9,454 bases of DNA from an uncultured bacterium (GTDB lineage: Bacteria; Actinomycetota; Aquicultoria; SKW223; CALKMS01), in NCBI GenBank assembly GCA_938091145.1, contig CALKMS010000017.1, forward strand, positions 1 to 9,454. The letters run 5' to 3'. Made by a program: the position numbers and the translations under genes. The notes below the pieces were generated by a model. The model did no database searches, was not told the origin of the DNA, and saw only the letters and a program-made list of their open reading frames with translations. Numbering within the stretch: position 1 is the stretch's first letter; each line of letters opens with the position of its first letter. This document shows positions 1-5,426 of this stretch, in pieces.

Positions 1-387
1 TTTGTATTCTTTGCTTTTAGTAGAAGGTTTTTCTGGAAGACTAAGATAGGTTTCAACTTTAATAAATTTGGCAGGAGGGAGAAAAAGGCGAAGGGCAAGG
101 TGGTAAGGCTCCAGGTAATAGTTGCTAATCCATTCAGCTAAAAGAAAGGATTTTTCTGAGAGAAAATCTTTATCTATCACTGAGTTTATCGGTTGATGAT
201 AGGGCAAGAAAGACTGTTTTTGAAGGCGGCAAACAAAACCGGTGACCAGTCGATTTTTTAGAGGAACAAGAACTAATGCTCCTGGCTTAACTTCTCCTTT
301 AAGCTCTTCGGGTATCGAATATACTAGTGTTTCTGGTAAGTTTTTTGCTGGCAGATTGATGATAATTTCAGCAAACTTTTTTTCCAC
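1..387 (-). CDS. priA: Primosomal protein N' (PriA helicase), N-terminal part, cut by window edge
   Basis: The first 129 codons of a minus-strand gene that continues beyond position 1. The translation begins VEKKFAEIIINLPAKN and carries the hallmarks of the PriA 3'-DNA-end-binding domain: LPETLVYSIPEEL (about residues 17-29), the KPGALVLVPLKNRLVTGFV block (about 34-52), then the segment with SEKSFLLAEWISNYYLEPYH (about 78-97), which matches the 'LARWIADYYLCP' region of the family, and LFLPPA at about 102-107. PriA is a superfamily 2 DNA helicase that recognises stalled forks and reloads the replisome. The helicase motifs and zinc-binding region would lie outside the window. The start is GTG at 387: an in-frame TAA lies six codons upstream and no ATG lies between. 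No strong Shine-Dalgarno is visible. It is divergent from nrdJ. The family is recognised from memory of conserved blocks, and the call is firm for a partial protein. Confidence 0.88.
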   Translation of the reverse strand, partial: MEKKFAEIIINLPAKNLPETLVYSIPEELKGEVKPGALVLVPLKNRLVTGFVCRLQKQSFLPYHQPINSVIDKDFLSEKSFLLAEWISNYYLEPYHLALRLFLPPAKFIKVETYLSLPEKPSTKSKEYK

Positions 388-394
388 GCTTCTA

Positions 395-400
395 ATTATA
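395..400 (-). promoter_or_regulatory. Candidate -10 box for priA (perfect TATAAT)
   Basis: The minus strand reads TATAAT at 400 to 395. A start site about seven bases downstream would fall at or next to the GTG at 387, so the mRNA would have almost no leader. No good -35 hexamer sits 16-18 bases upstream. In AT-rich sequence a lone TATAAT can arise by chance, so this is tentative. Confidence 0.35.
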
Positions 401-455
401 AGTTAAAAGCTTGACGAGTTTGGGGTGGTAAAGAAAGGCAAAAAGGTGAGAAAAG

Positions 456-476
456 ATGAGAATTATGAGAAAATAA
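456..476 (+). other. Short leader ORF (MRIMRK) upstream of nrdJ
   Basis: A six-codon ORF, ATG at 456 to TAA at 474-476, reads MRIMRK. It is preceded by AAGGTGAG at 443-450, a good Shine-Dalgarno five bases from the ATG and better than anything in front of nrdJ itself. The stop lies 16 bases before the nrdJ ATG and is in a different frame. It could be a leader peptide or a translation-coupling device, or a chance ORF in a purine-rich leader where 'TGAGAA' recurs at roughly ten-base intervals (445-470). Confidence 0.3.
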
Positions 477-492
477 GCTGGGGTTGGTTAAG

Positions 493-2586
493 ATGGAAAG
501 AAAAGTAATCAAGAGAAATGGTCGCTTGGTTCCTTTTGAGCCTCAACGAATAGAAAGGGCGATTCTTAGAGCTTTAAGAGCGGTGAAAGAGGGCAACGGC
601 GATAGGGCAAAAGCGGTAACCAAGAGGGTTCTTAGGCTGATTGAAAAAATACCGCTTGATCAACCTTTGGCTGTTGAGGATATACAGGATTTAGTTGAAG
701 CTGAGCTTACAAGGAGCAACTTACTGAAAGCGGCGAAAGCTTACATTCTCTATCGGAAGGAAAGAGAAGAGCTGAGGGAGACCAAAAAGATATTTGGGGT
801 TGAAGATGATTTAAAACTTTCGGTTAATGCCCTTCAAGTTTTAGCTCGTCGCTATCTTTTGCGCGATGAAAACGGAAAGATTAAGGAAACGCCTAAGCAA
901 ATGCTTAAAAGAGTGGCTTCGGCCGTTGCCCGAGCAGAGGAAAAATTTGGACATTTGCCTGATAAAACTTATGAGGAGTTTTTCGAACTCATGGTCAATC
1001 TTGATTTTCTGCCAAACTCTCCAACCTTAATGAATGCTGGGACCGAAATGGGCCAGCTTAGTGCTTGTTTTGTTGTGCCAGTTGAAGATAGTTTGGAAGG
1101 AATATTTGAAGCAGTGAAAGCAATGGCGCTTATCCAGAAATCAGGGGGTGGCACTGGCTTTTCTTTTTCTCGTTTAAGGCCAAAAGGCGATATAGTAAGG
1201 TCAACCAAGGGTATAGCTTCTGGCCCTGTCTCTTTTATGAAAGTTTTTGATGTGACGACGGATGTGATTAAGCAGGGGGGAAAACGCCGGGGTGCCAATA
1301 TGGGAATCCTTCGGGTTGATCACCCTGATATTTTTGAGTTTGTTACGGCTAAGAAGGAAGAGGGCAGCTTTAATAATTTCAATCTTTCGGTGGCGGTCAC
1401 TGATGAGTTCATGGAGGCGGTTAAGAAAGATTCAACCTACTACTTAGTTAATCCTCGGAGTGGAAAAAAGATTAAGAAAGTTAAGGCGCGCTCAGTATTT
1501 GACCTTATTGTGGCAAACGCTTGGAAAACAGGCGACCCAGGTCTCGTTTTTATTGATGAAGTTAATCGGAAAAACCCTACTCCTCATTTAGGGCAAATAG
1601 AAAGCACCAATCCTTGCGGCGAGCAACCTCTTTTACCTTATGAATCTTGCAACCTTGGCTCTATTAACCTTTCAAAAATGGTAAGAAATGGAAAGGTTAA
1701 TTGGAAAAAGTTGGAAAAAACGGTTAAAAAAGCAGTTCAGTTCCTTGACGATGTGATTGAGGTTAATCAGTTCCCGTTGCCACAAATTGCCAAGATGACT
1801 TTACAGAATAGAAAAATTGGGTTAGGGGTTATGGGTTTAGCTGAATTCCTTATTTTGTTAGGCATTCCTTACGATAGCCAAAAAGCGTTGCACGTTGCTC
1901 AAAAAGTAATGAAGTTTATTTCGGAAAAAGCGCGGGAAGCTTCGGTTGAGCTTGGTTTGAAGCGTGGCTCTTTTCCTTCATTTAAGGGCAGTTTGTGGGA
2001 GAAAAAGGGCTTTCCGGCTATGCGAAATGCTACCTGTACCACTATCGCTCCCACCGGAACGATAAGTATTATTGCCAATACTACTTCGGGAATTGAGCCT
2101 CTTTTTGCTTTGGTTTACATTCGTGAGGCACTTGAAGGCATTCGTTTGATTGAGGTAAATCCAGTTTTTGAAACCTGGCTTAAAGAAAAAGGGTGGGCCG
2201 ATAAAAAGAGGTTGCTGGCAATAGCTCGTGAAGGGAGTTTAAAAAATCTTTCCGAATTTCCGCCCGAATGGCGTCGGCTTTTTGTAACAGCTTTGGACAT
2301 TGAAGTTGATTGGCATGTAAAGATGCAAGCTGCTTTTCAAAAGTATACTGATAACGCTGTTTCAAAAACAGTGAATCTTCCTGCCGATTCAACTCCTGAT
2401 GACGTAAGGCGGATATTTTTATTAGCTTATGACTTGAAATGTAAAGGAATTACTGTTTATCGATATGGGAGCCGAAAGGAGCAGGTTTTAAAGGTCGGTT
2501 CTTTTTTGCCAGGCGAGGAGGAAAGTTTAATTTTAGCTGGTTCTGAGTACTCTGGCGGCTGTCCGGCAACTTCCTGTCCTTTTTAA
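493..2586 (+). CDS. nrdJ: Adenosylcobalamin-dependent (class II) ribonucleotide reductase
   Basis: This enzyme reduces ribonucleotides to deoxyribonucleotides in the cytoplasm, using a cysteinyl radical made by coenzyme B12 rather than an oxygen-dependent partner subunit. From ATG 493 it has 697 residues. Residues 1-95 form an ATP-cone regulatory domain (KVIKRNGRLVPFEPQRIERAI). The barrel follows with NSPTLMNAG and LSACFVVP (redox Cys192), STNPCGEQPLLPYESCNLG (Asn373, radical Cys375, Glu377, redox Cys386), and APTGTISIIANTTSGIEPLF near 519-538. KGITVYRYGSR near 651-661 and the Cys690-Pro-Ala-Thr-Ser-Cys695 tail are typical of the monomeric class II type. The spacing of 11 between radical and redox cysteines matches Thermotoga NrdJ. 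No inserted intein is seen, and no longer zinc-ribbon tail. A TTG at 484 is an alternative start, but it directly abuts GGGG with no spacing, so the ATG is preferred. No recognisable cobalamin riboswitch or NrdR box lies upstream. Confidence 0.95.
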   Translation: MERKVIKRNGRLVPFEPQRIERAILRALRAVKEGNGDRAKAVTKRVLRLIEKIPLDQPLAVEDIQDLVEAELTRSNLLKAAKAYILYRKEREELRETKKIFGVEDDLKLSVNALQVLARRYLLRDENGKIKETPKQMLKRVASAVARAEEKFGHLPDKTYEEFFELMVNLDFLPNSPTLMNAGTEMGQLSACFVVPVEDSLEGIFEAVKAMALIQKSGGGTGFSFSRLRPKGDIVRSTKGIASGPVSFMKVFDVTTDVIKQGGKRRGANMGILRVDHPDIFEFVTAKKEEGSFNNFNLSVAVTDEFMEAVKKDSTYYLVNPRSGKKIKKVKARSVFDLIVANAWKTGDPGLVFIDEVNRKNPTPHLGQIESTNPCGEQPLLPYESCNLGSINLSKMVRNGKVNWKKLEKTVKKAVQFLDDVIEVNQFPLPQIAKMTLQNRKIGLGVMGLAEFLILLGIPYDSQKALHVAQKVMKFISEKAREASVELGLKRGSFPSFKGSLWEKKGFPAMRNATCTTIAPTGTISIIANTTSGIEPLFALVYIREALEGIRLIEVNPVFETWLKEKGWADKKRLLAIAREGSLKNLSEFPPEWRRLFVTALDIEVDWHVKMQAAFQKYTDNAVSKTVNLPADSTPDDVRRIFLLAYDLKCKGITVYRYGSRKEQVLKVGSFLPGEEESLILAGSEYSGGCPATSCPF

Positions 2587-2610
2587 ATTTTTGTAGTTTG
2601 CTTTTGATTT

Positions 2611-2695
2611 TTTTCCTTAAATTAAATTTTGATTAGTTTTATCTGAGGGAATTAATTTTCTTTTTAAAGGAAAGGCTAATCTTTTTTAAGGAAGC
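2611..2695. repeat. Nested imperfect inverted repeat between nrdJ and tilS
   Basis: Two pairs of arms are nested. TTCCTTAA (2613-2620) faces TTAAGGAA (2686-2693), and GATTAG (2631-2636) faces CTAATC (2676-2681). The left arm has about six more bases between the two blocks than the right. The inner part, about 2656-2675, is again pyrimidine-then-purine and could fold. As RNA this would be an AU-rich stem of moderate stability. A tiny CGGT/ACCG hairpin follows at 2700-2711. It is not a convincing terminator because no U-tract directly follows a GC-rich stem. It may be a leader structure, an mRNA-end structure or a decayed palindromic repeat. Confidence 0.4.
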
Positions 2696-2746
2696 AAAGC
2701 GGTTTTTACCGACAGATATTATTTTTCCTGGGATGAAATTATTAGC

Positions 2747-2752
2747 TATAAT
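2747..2752 (+). promoter_or_regulatory. Candidate -10 box for tilS (TATAAT)
   Basis: A perfect TATAAT lies 22 bases upstream of the ATG at 2775. It falls inside the N-terminal extension that would be translated from the earlier ATG at 2733. Transcription would start near 2759, leaving a leader of about 16 bases before ATG 2775. No clear -35 hexamer lies 17 bases upstream (the sequence there is pyrimidine-rich), so the support is the -10 box and its position alone. Confidence 0.35.
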
Positions 2753-2774
2753 AGGAAATAATAATAAATTTGAG

Positions 2775-4193
2775 ATGAAACGGTTTTTTTTGGACCCCTT
2801 TGAGAAAAAAGTATTAAAGACAGTAGAAAAGTATTCTCTCTTGGAAAAAGGCGACAGGGTTTTAGTTTCTTTTTCGGGGGGGCCAGACTCTCAAGCCCTT
2901 CTCAGTTTTCTGCTTTCGATTGAAAGCCTGTTTGAACTTGAAATAGGGGTTTTCCATCTAAATCATAAATTGCGAGAGGAAGCAGACGAGGAAGAAAAAT
3001 TAATTAGAGAGCAGATTAAGAACCTTGGTTTAAGAGATTTTATCTATTCTTATGATGTAAGAGCTTTTGCTAAAGAAAATAAGTTGTCACTCGAAGACGC
3101 CGGTCGGAAAATTCGGTACCAATTTTTAGAAAGGATTTCTGAGGAGAACAATTACAATAAGATTGCCTTGGGTCACCAGTTAAATGACTCGGTTGAGACT
3201 TTTTTGATGCGCTTCATTCGGGGAACTTCGCTTGAAGGACTGAGGGGCATTGCCCCAAAAAGGGAAAAGTTTATTCGACCTTTAATTGAAGTAGAAAAAG
3301 AAGAAATTGAATCATACCTTAATCGCAAGGAAATTGATTATTTTATTGATCGAAGCAATCTTTCGGGGAAGAATTTGCGCAGTCGGGTTCGCCACTATTT
3401 AATCCCCTACTTTTTAACTGTTAATCCTCGATTTCACCAGGCGGTTAAGCGTCTTATGGAGGTTTTTGAGGAAGAAAATGAGCTTTTAGAAGAGACGGCC
3501 GAGAAGCTGTTTAAAAAATATTCTGTTTTTCTCAATGGGGGAGTTGAACTGCGGTTAAAAAAACCGGCCCAGCAAACTATTTGGCGGCGGTTAGCCAAGA
3601 AAGCCTACTTTTCAGCTGGTGGAGTAAGAGTTGATTTTCGGCACCTGGACAGAATAGCAAAGTTAGTGGAGAGAGGGAGAGGCAAAGTTTCGTTGCCTGG
3701 GGGGATTGAGGCTGTTGTTAAGGATCGAAGAACAATTTATTTTGGGCGGCCAAAAGGCGATGAAGCTGAGAGCTTGGAATTTACGGAAGTTTATTTTCGG
3801 CCTCCCGGGGAAAAGTCTCTCTCTTCGCTAGGCTACCTAATTAAGGGAGAGTTTTTGGAGTATAATTCTGAACTGGCAAGAAAGATAAAAAGCACACCTT
3901 CAACGGTGGCTCTTTTGGATGTAGCTTTGTTGAAGTTGCCTTTAATCATTAGGACCTGGAAAAAAGGCGACACTTTTTATCCTTTAGGGCTTGGAAAGCC
4001 CAAGAAATTGCAGGACTTTTTCGTTGACAAAAAAATACCGCGAGTTCGGAGGCATAGGATTCCTTTAGTTGAAAGTAAAGGCAATATTGTATGGGTGGGT
4101 GGGTTGATGATAGATGATCGGTTTAAAGTCACGGAGAAGACCAAGAGAGTTTTGAGATTGGAATTGGTTAAGGAGAAAAAAAATGGCGTATGA
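2775..4193 (+). CDS. tilS: tRNA(Ile)-lysidine synthase
   Basis: TilS attaches lysine to C34 of the CAU-anticodon tRNA-Ile using ATP, so that the tRNA reads AUA and is charged with isoleucine. From ATG 2775 it has 472 residues, about the length of the Bacillus enzyme. The PP-loop is SGGPDS at 34-39 in VLVSFSGGPDSQALL. The second N-type motif is GHQLNDSVET (133-142), followed by FIRGTSLEGLRG, RPLIEVEKEEIESYL, and DRSNLSGKNLRSRVRH (192-207), matching the family's 'EDxSN...RNRIRH'. The C-terminal substrate domain (about 390-462) contains RTWKKGDTFYPLG, KKLQDFFVDKKIP and WVGGLMIDDRFKVT. An earlier ATG at 2733 would add 14 residues, but a TATAAT box lies within that extension and the homology starts later, so 2775 is preferred. 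Neither ATG has a strong Shine-Dalgarno. It overlaps hpt by 11 bases. Confidence 0.93.
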   Translation: MKRFFLDPFEKKVLKTVEKYSLLEKGDRVLVSFSGGPDSQALLSFLLSIESLFELEIGVFHLNHKLREEADEEEKLIREQIKNLGLRDFIYSYDVRAFAKENKLSLEDAGRKIRYQFLERISEENNYNKIALGHQLNDSVETFLMRFIRGTSLEGLRGIAPKREKFIRPLIEVEKEEIESYLNRKEIDYFIDRSNLSGKNLRSRVRHYLIPYFLTVNPRFHQAVKRLMEVFEEENELLEETAEKLFKKYSVFLNGGVELRLKKPAQQTIWRRLAKKAYFSAGGVRVDFRHLDRIAKLVERGRGKVSLPGGIEAVVKDRRTIYFGRPKGDEAESLEFTEVYFRPPGEKSLSSLGYLIKGEFLEYNSELARKIKSTPSTVALLDVALLKLPLIIRTWKKGDTFYPLGLGKPKKLQDFFVDKKIPRVRRHRIPLVESKGNIVWVGGLMIDDRFKVTEKTKRVLRLELVKEKKNGV

Positions 4194-4710
4194 AATAGAT
4201 GAGGTGTTAATACCCGAGGAAGAACTAAAAAAGAGAACAGAAGAGATAGCTCAGGAAATTTCTAAAGATTATAAGGGTAAAAATCCAATTTTGATTGGTA
4301 TCCTGCGGGGAGCTTTTGTTTTCCTTTCTGACTTAATAAGAAAGATGGATATTGAAGTGGAAATCGATTTCATGGCGGTTTCAAGTTATGGGAACGCCAC
4401 TCATAGTTCGGGTGTAGTTCGCATTTTAAAAGATCTCAGCGAAAATGTTAGAGGTCGACACTTAATAATTGTTGAGGACATTGTGGATACTGGTTTAACT
4501 TTAAATTACTTAATTCGAAACCTTCAGGCTCGCGAACCAGCGAGCATTGAAGTAGCCAGCTTGTTGTTGAAAGAAGGTTGTCAAAAAGTGCCTTTAAAAA
4601 TAAAATACCTCGGCTTTAAAATACCTGATCGGTTTGTAGTTGGGTTTGGACTTGATTGCGGTCAAAGGTGGCGTTATCTCCCCTATATTGCTACGGTGAA
4701 AAAGGTTTAA
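4183..4710 (+). CDS. hpt: Hypoxanthine(-guanine) phosphoribosyltransferase
   Basis: Cytoplasmic purine salvage enzyme that joins hypoxanthine or guanine to PRPP, giving IMP or GMP. The 175 residues match the usual bacterial length. LRGAFVFLSDL lies at 41-51. The mobile-loop region is SSYGNATHSSGVVRI (67-81). The PRPP-binding motif LIIVEDIVDTGLTL is at 94-107, with Glu98, Asp99 and the catalytic-base Asp102. The base-binding end FKIPDRFVVGFGLD is at 145-158, ending in LPYIATV. In that end LDCGQRWRYLPYI replaces the more usual 'LDYxExYRNLPYI', a modest variation. AGGAG at 4171-4175 lies seven bases before the ATG inside the tilS 3' end, so the two genes overlap and are probably translationally coupled. 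tilS-hpt-ftsH is a widely conserved order. Confidence 0.94.
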   Translation: MAYEIDEVLIPEEELKKRTEEIAQEISKDYKGKNPILIGILRGAFVFLSDLIRKMDIEVEIDFMAVSSYGNATHSSGVVRILKDLSENVRGRHLIIVEDIVDTGLTLNYLIRNLQAREPASIEVASLLLKEGCQKVPLKIKYLGFKIPDRFVVGFGLDCGQRWRYLPYIATVKKV

Positions 4711-4722
4711 AATTTTGGCGTT

Positions 4723-4757
4723 TTTTGATTCTGAATTCAATGAATTGGTTATCAAAA
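4723..4757 (+). other. Hairpin just downstream of hpt
   Basis: TTTTGAT (4723-4729) pairs with ATCAAAA (4751-4757). Inside, AATTC (4734-4738) pairs with GAATT (4742-4746) around a three-base loop, with a mismatched TCTG/GGTT internal loop between the stems. It starts 12 bases after the hpt stop. The stem is AU-rich and no U-tract follows it, so it looks more like a 3'-end stabilising or processing structure than an intrinsic terminator. Confidence 0.4.
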
Positions 4758-4758
4758 T

Positions 4759-4783
4759 GGGAATTCTAAAAGTCCCCTTTTCC
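4759..4783 (+). terminator. Weak candidate terminator for tilS-hpt
   Basis: GGGA (4759-4762) can pair with TCCC (4773-4776), and CTTTTCC follows. The stem is only four base pairs with a ten-base loop and the T-run is short, so the support is weak. Its position, about 50 bases after hpt and before a long gap with a new promoter, is what makes it worth listing. Confidence 0.25.
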
Positions 4784-4810
4784 TTTAAAAATGGAGAAGC
4801 ATAAGATCTT

Positions 4811-4886
4811 TCCTAGCTTCCCTTTGGAAAATAGAGGAGAAAGAAAAAAAGCTTTAAAAAGGCAAAAAGAATGAGTTTCCTTTAAG
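4811..4886. repeat. Degenerate repeat unit, copy A
   Basis: TCCTAGCTTCC (4811-4821), then a purine-rich stretch, then CTTTAAAAAGG (4852-4862) and ATGAGTTTCCTTTAAG. Copy B at 5165-5232 repeats the same order in the same direction: TCCTAACTTCC, purines, CTTTAAAAAGG, ATGCTTCTCCTCTTTAA. The distance between the two anchor blocks differs (41 versus 29 bases). The C/T-then-G/A design resembles dispersed hairpin repeats seen between genes in many bacterial genomes, but here it is decayed. Confidence 0.45.
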
Positions 4887-5028
4887 AAAGAGGAGAAAAG
4901 GGTTCTTTGAAAAAAGAGAAAGTAGCTTTTGGGGCTAAAGGAGACTATTATCTTTCCATTTTTGTAAGTTTTCCTGTTTTTCTTTATTGGGATAGAGAGA
5001 AACTTAAAGGGAGATTGGAAAAAGACTA

Positions 5029-5119
5029 TCATTGCGAGTTCACCTCTGGTGGGGCGAAGCAATCGCAAAAATTGCTTTTTCTCTCGGAGAATCAGATTAC
5101 TTCGCTTCTCTCGTAATGA
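5029..5119. repeat. Two-tier imperfect palindromic element (CATTGCGAG / GCGAAGCAATC type)
   Basis: The outer arms are TCATTGCGAG (5029-5038) and CTCGTAATGA (5110-5119), complementary at 9 of 10 positions. The inner arms are GCGAAGCAATC (5054-5064) and GATTACTTCGC (5095-5105), complementary at 10 of 11. Both mismatches can be G-U pairs in RNA. The spacers between tiers are unequal (15 and 4 bases). The 30-base loop contains its own GCAA/TTGC (5065-5075) and TCTC/GAGA mini-hairpins. These arm sequences match a dispersed intergenic palindrome that I recall from many environmental bacterial genomes, so this is probably one decayed copy of a MITE- or REP-like repeat. An alternative fold pairs AAGCAAT (5057-5063) with ATTGCTT (5071-5077) before a T-run. 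Confidence 0.65.
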
Positions 5120-5164
5120 CTGGATCAGTGTGTCGGTGGCTCGCCATAAAAATTAAAAAACCTC

Positions 5165-5232
5165 TCCTAACTTCCATTTTGAAAAAAAGAGAACTTTAAA
5201 AAGGAGCGACTCAATGCTTCTCCTCTTTAATA
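5165..5232. repeat. Degenerate repeat unit, copy B
   Basis: Direct imperfect copy of the unit at 4811-4886, sharing TCCTaaCTTCC at 5165-5175 and an exact CTTTAAAAAGG at 5194-5204. Its end also contains ATGCTTCTCC (5214-5223), the exact reverse complement of GGAGAAGCAT at 4793-4802. The palindromic element is therefore flanked by related sequence in both orientations. Confidence 0.45.
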
Positions 5233-5343
5233 ATTTTTTTCAGTTTGTCCCCTTTATTTTATAAGTTTTGTTCCCCGCCTTATTAAATGAGGGGATCGTG
5301 GAGGATTGAACCTGGATAAGCTGACTGTTTACCTGGCTTTGTT

Positions 5344-5388
5344 ATCTTAAAAAGATGAGGCTCTTAAATTGAGCAAATTCTTAATTTG
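5344..5388 (+). promoter_or_regulatory. Three adjacent dyads over the ftsH promoter (possible operators)
   Basis: Three short perfect dyads lie side by side: ATCTT-AAA-AAGAT (5344-5356), GCTC-TTAAATT-GAGC (5360-5374) and CAAATT-CTT-AATTTG (5374-5388). The second covers the proposed -35 hexamer and the third fills the -35/-10 spacer, where a repressor would act. They do not match the CIRCE or CtsR consensus. Small dyads are common in AT-rich DNA, so function is inferred only from placement. Confidence 0.35.
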
Positions 5389-5397
5389 TGATAAAAT
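5369..5397 (+). promoter_or_regulatory. Sigma70-type promoter for ftsH-folE, extended -10
   Basis: The -35 is TTGAGC (5369-5374), followed by a 17-base spacer and a -10 of TAAAAT (5392-5397). A TG one base before the -10 (5389-5390) gives the extended -10 form. Transcription would start near 5404, leaving a leader of about 23 bases that contains AAGGAGTT before ATG 5427. This is the best promoter in the window. Confidence 0.65.
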
Positions 5398-5426
5398 GAA
5401 AGGTAAATTCAGGTTTAAGGAGTTAA

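Larger units (their letters stand above)
4711..5426. other. 716-base intergenic region rich in small repeats, no credible gene
   Basis: This gap splits an otherwise compact tilS-hpt-ftsH-folE cluster. From left to right it holds hairpins just after hpt (4723-4783), degenerate C/T-then-G/A repeat units (about 4774-4900), a two-tier palindromic element (5029-5119), a short GC-richer patch (about 5119-5146), another repeat unit (about 5165-5232), a CCCC/GGGG hairpin (5273-5294) and the ftsH promoter with adjacent dyads (5344-5397). Two overlapping ORFs on opposite strands (69 and 100 codons) are low-complexity and run through the repeats, so I do not call them. No tRNA or named structured RNA is recognised. 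Confidence 0.7.

Noticed and set aside
388..492. Cobalamin riboswitch or NrdR box before nrdJ
   Set aside because: The spacer is too short for a cobalamin riboswitch, and I see no B12-box-like or ACACTATAT-type sequence. TTGACG at 411-416 lacks a -10 at the right distance.
969..1298. Minus-strand ORFs inside nrdJ, ftsH and folE
   Set aside because: They lie fully inside strongly supported genes and have no family features, so they are antisense shadows.
493..2586. Intein within nrdJ
   Set aside because: Ribonucleotide reductases are common intein hosts, but the catalytic blocks here are contiguous and the length is normal.
3171..3200. TilS GHQLNDSVET, with Asn for the first Asp of the usual HxxDDxxET motif
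   Set aside because: The second Asp and the Glu are kept. As I recall, the Aquifex enzyme has the same Asn, so this is natural variation rather than loss of function.
4766..5068. 100-codon minus-strand ORF in the hpt-ftsH gap
   Set aside because: Phe/Ser/Lys-rich low complexity produced by the purine-rich plus strand. It crosses the repeats and has no recognisable motif.
4907..5116. 69-codon plus-strand ORF in the hpt-ftsH gap
   Set aside because: It needs a TTG start, shows no family resemblance, and its C-terminal third is simply the translation of the palindromic repeat. An ORF on the other strand overlaps most of it.
5303..5312. Minus-strand GGTTCAATCC, resembling a tRNA T-arm
   Set aside because: The flanking bases do not form a five-pair T-stem, and no acceptor, D or anticodon arm can be placed around it.
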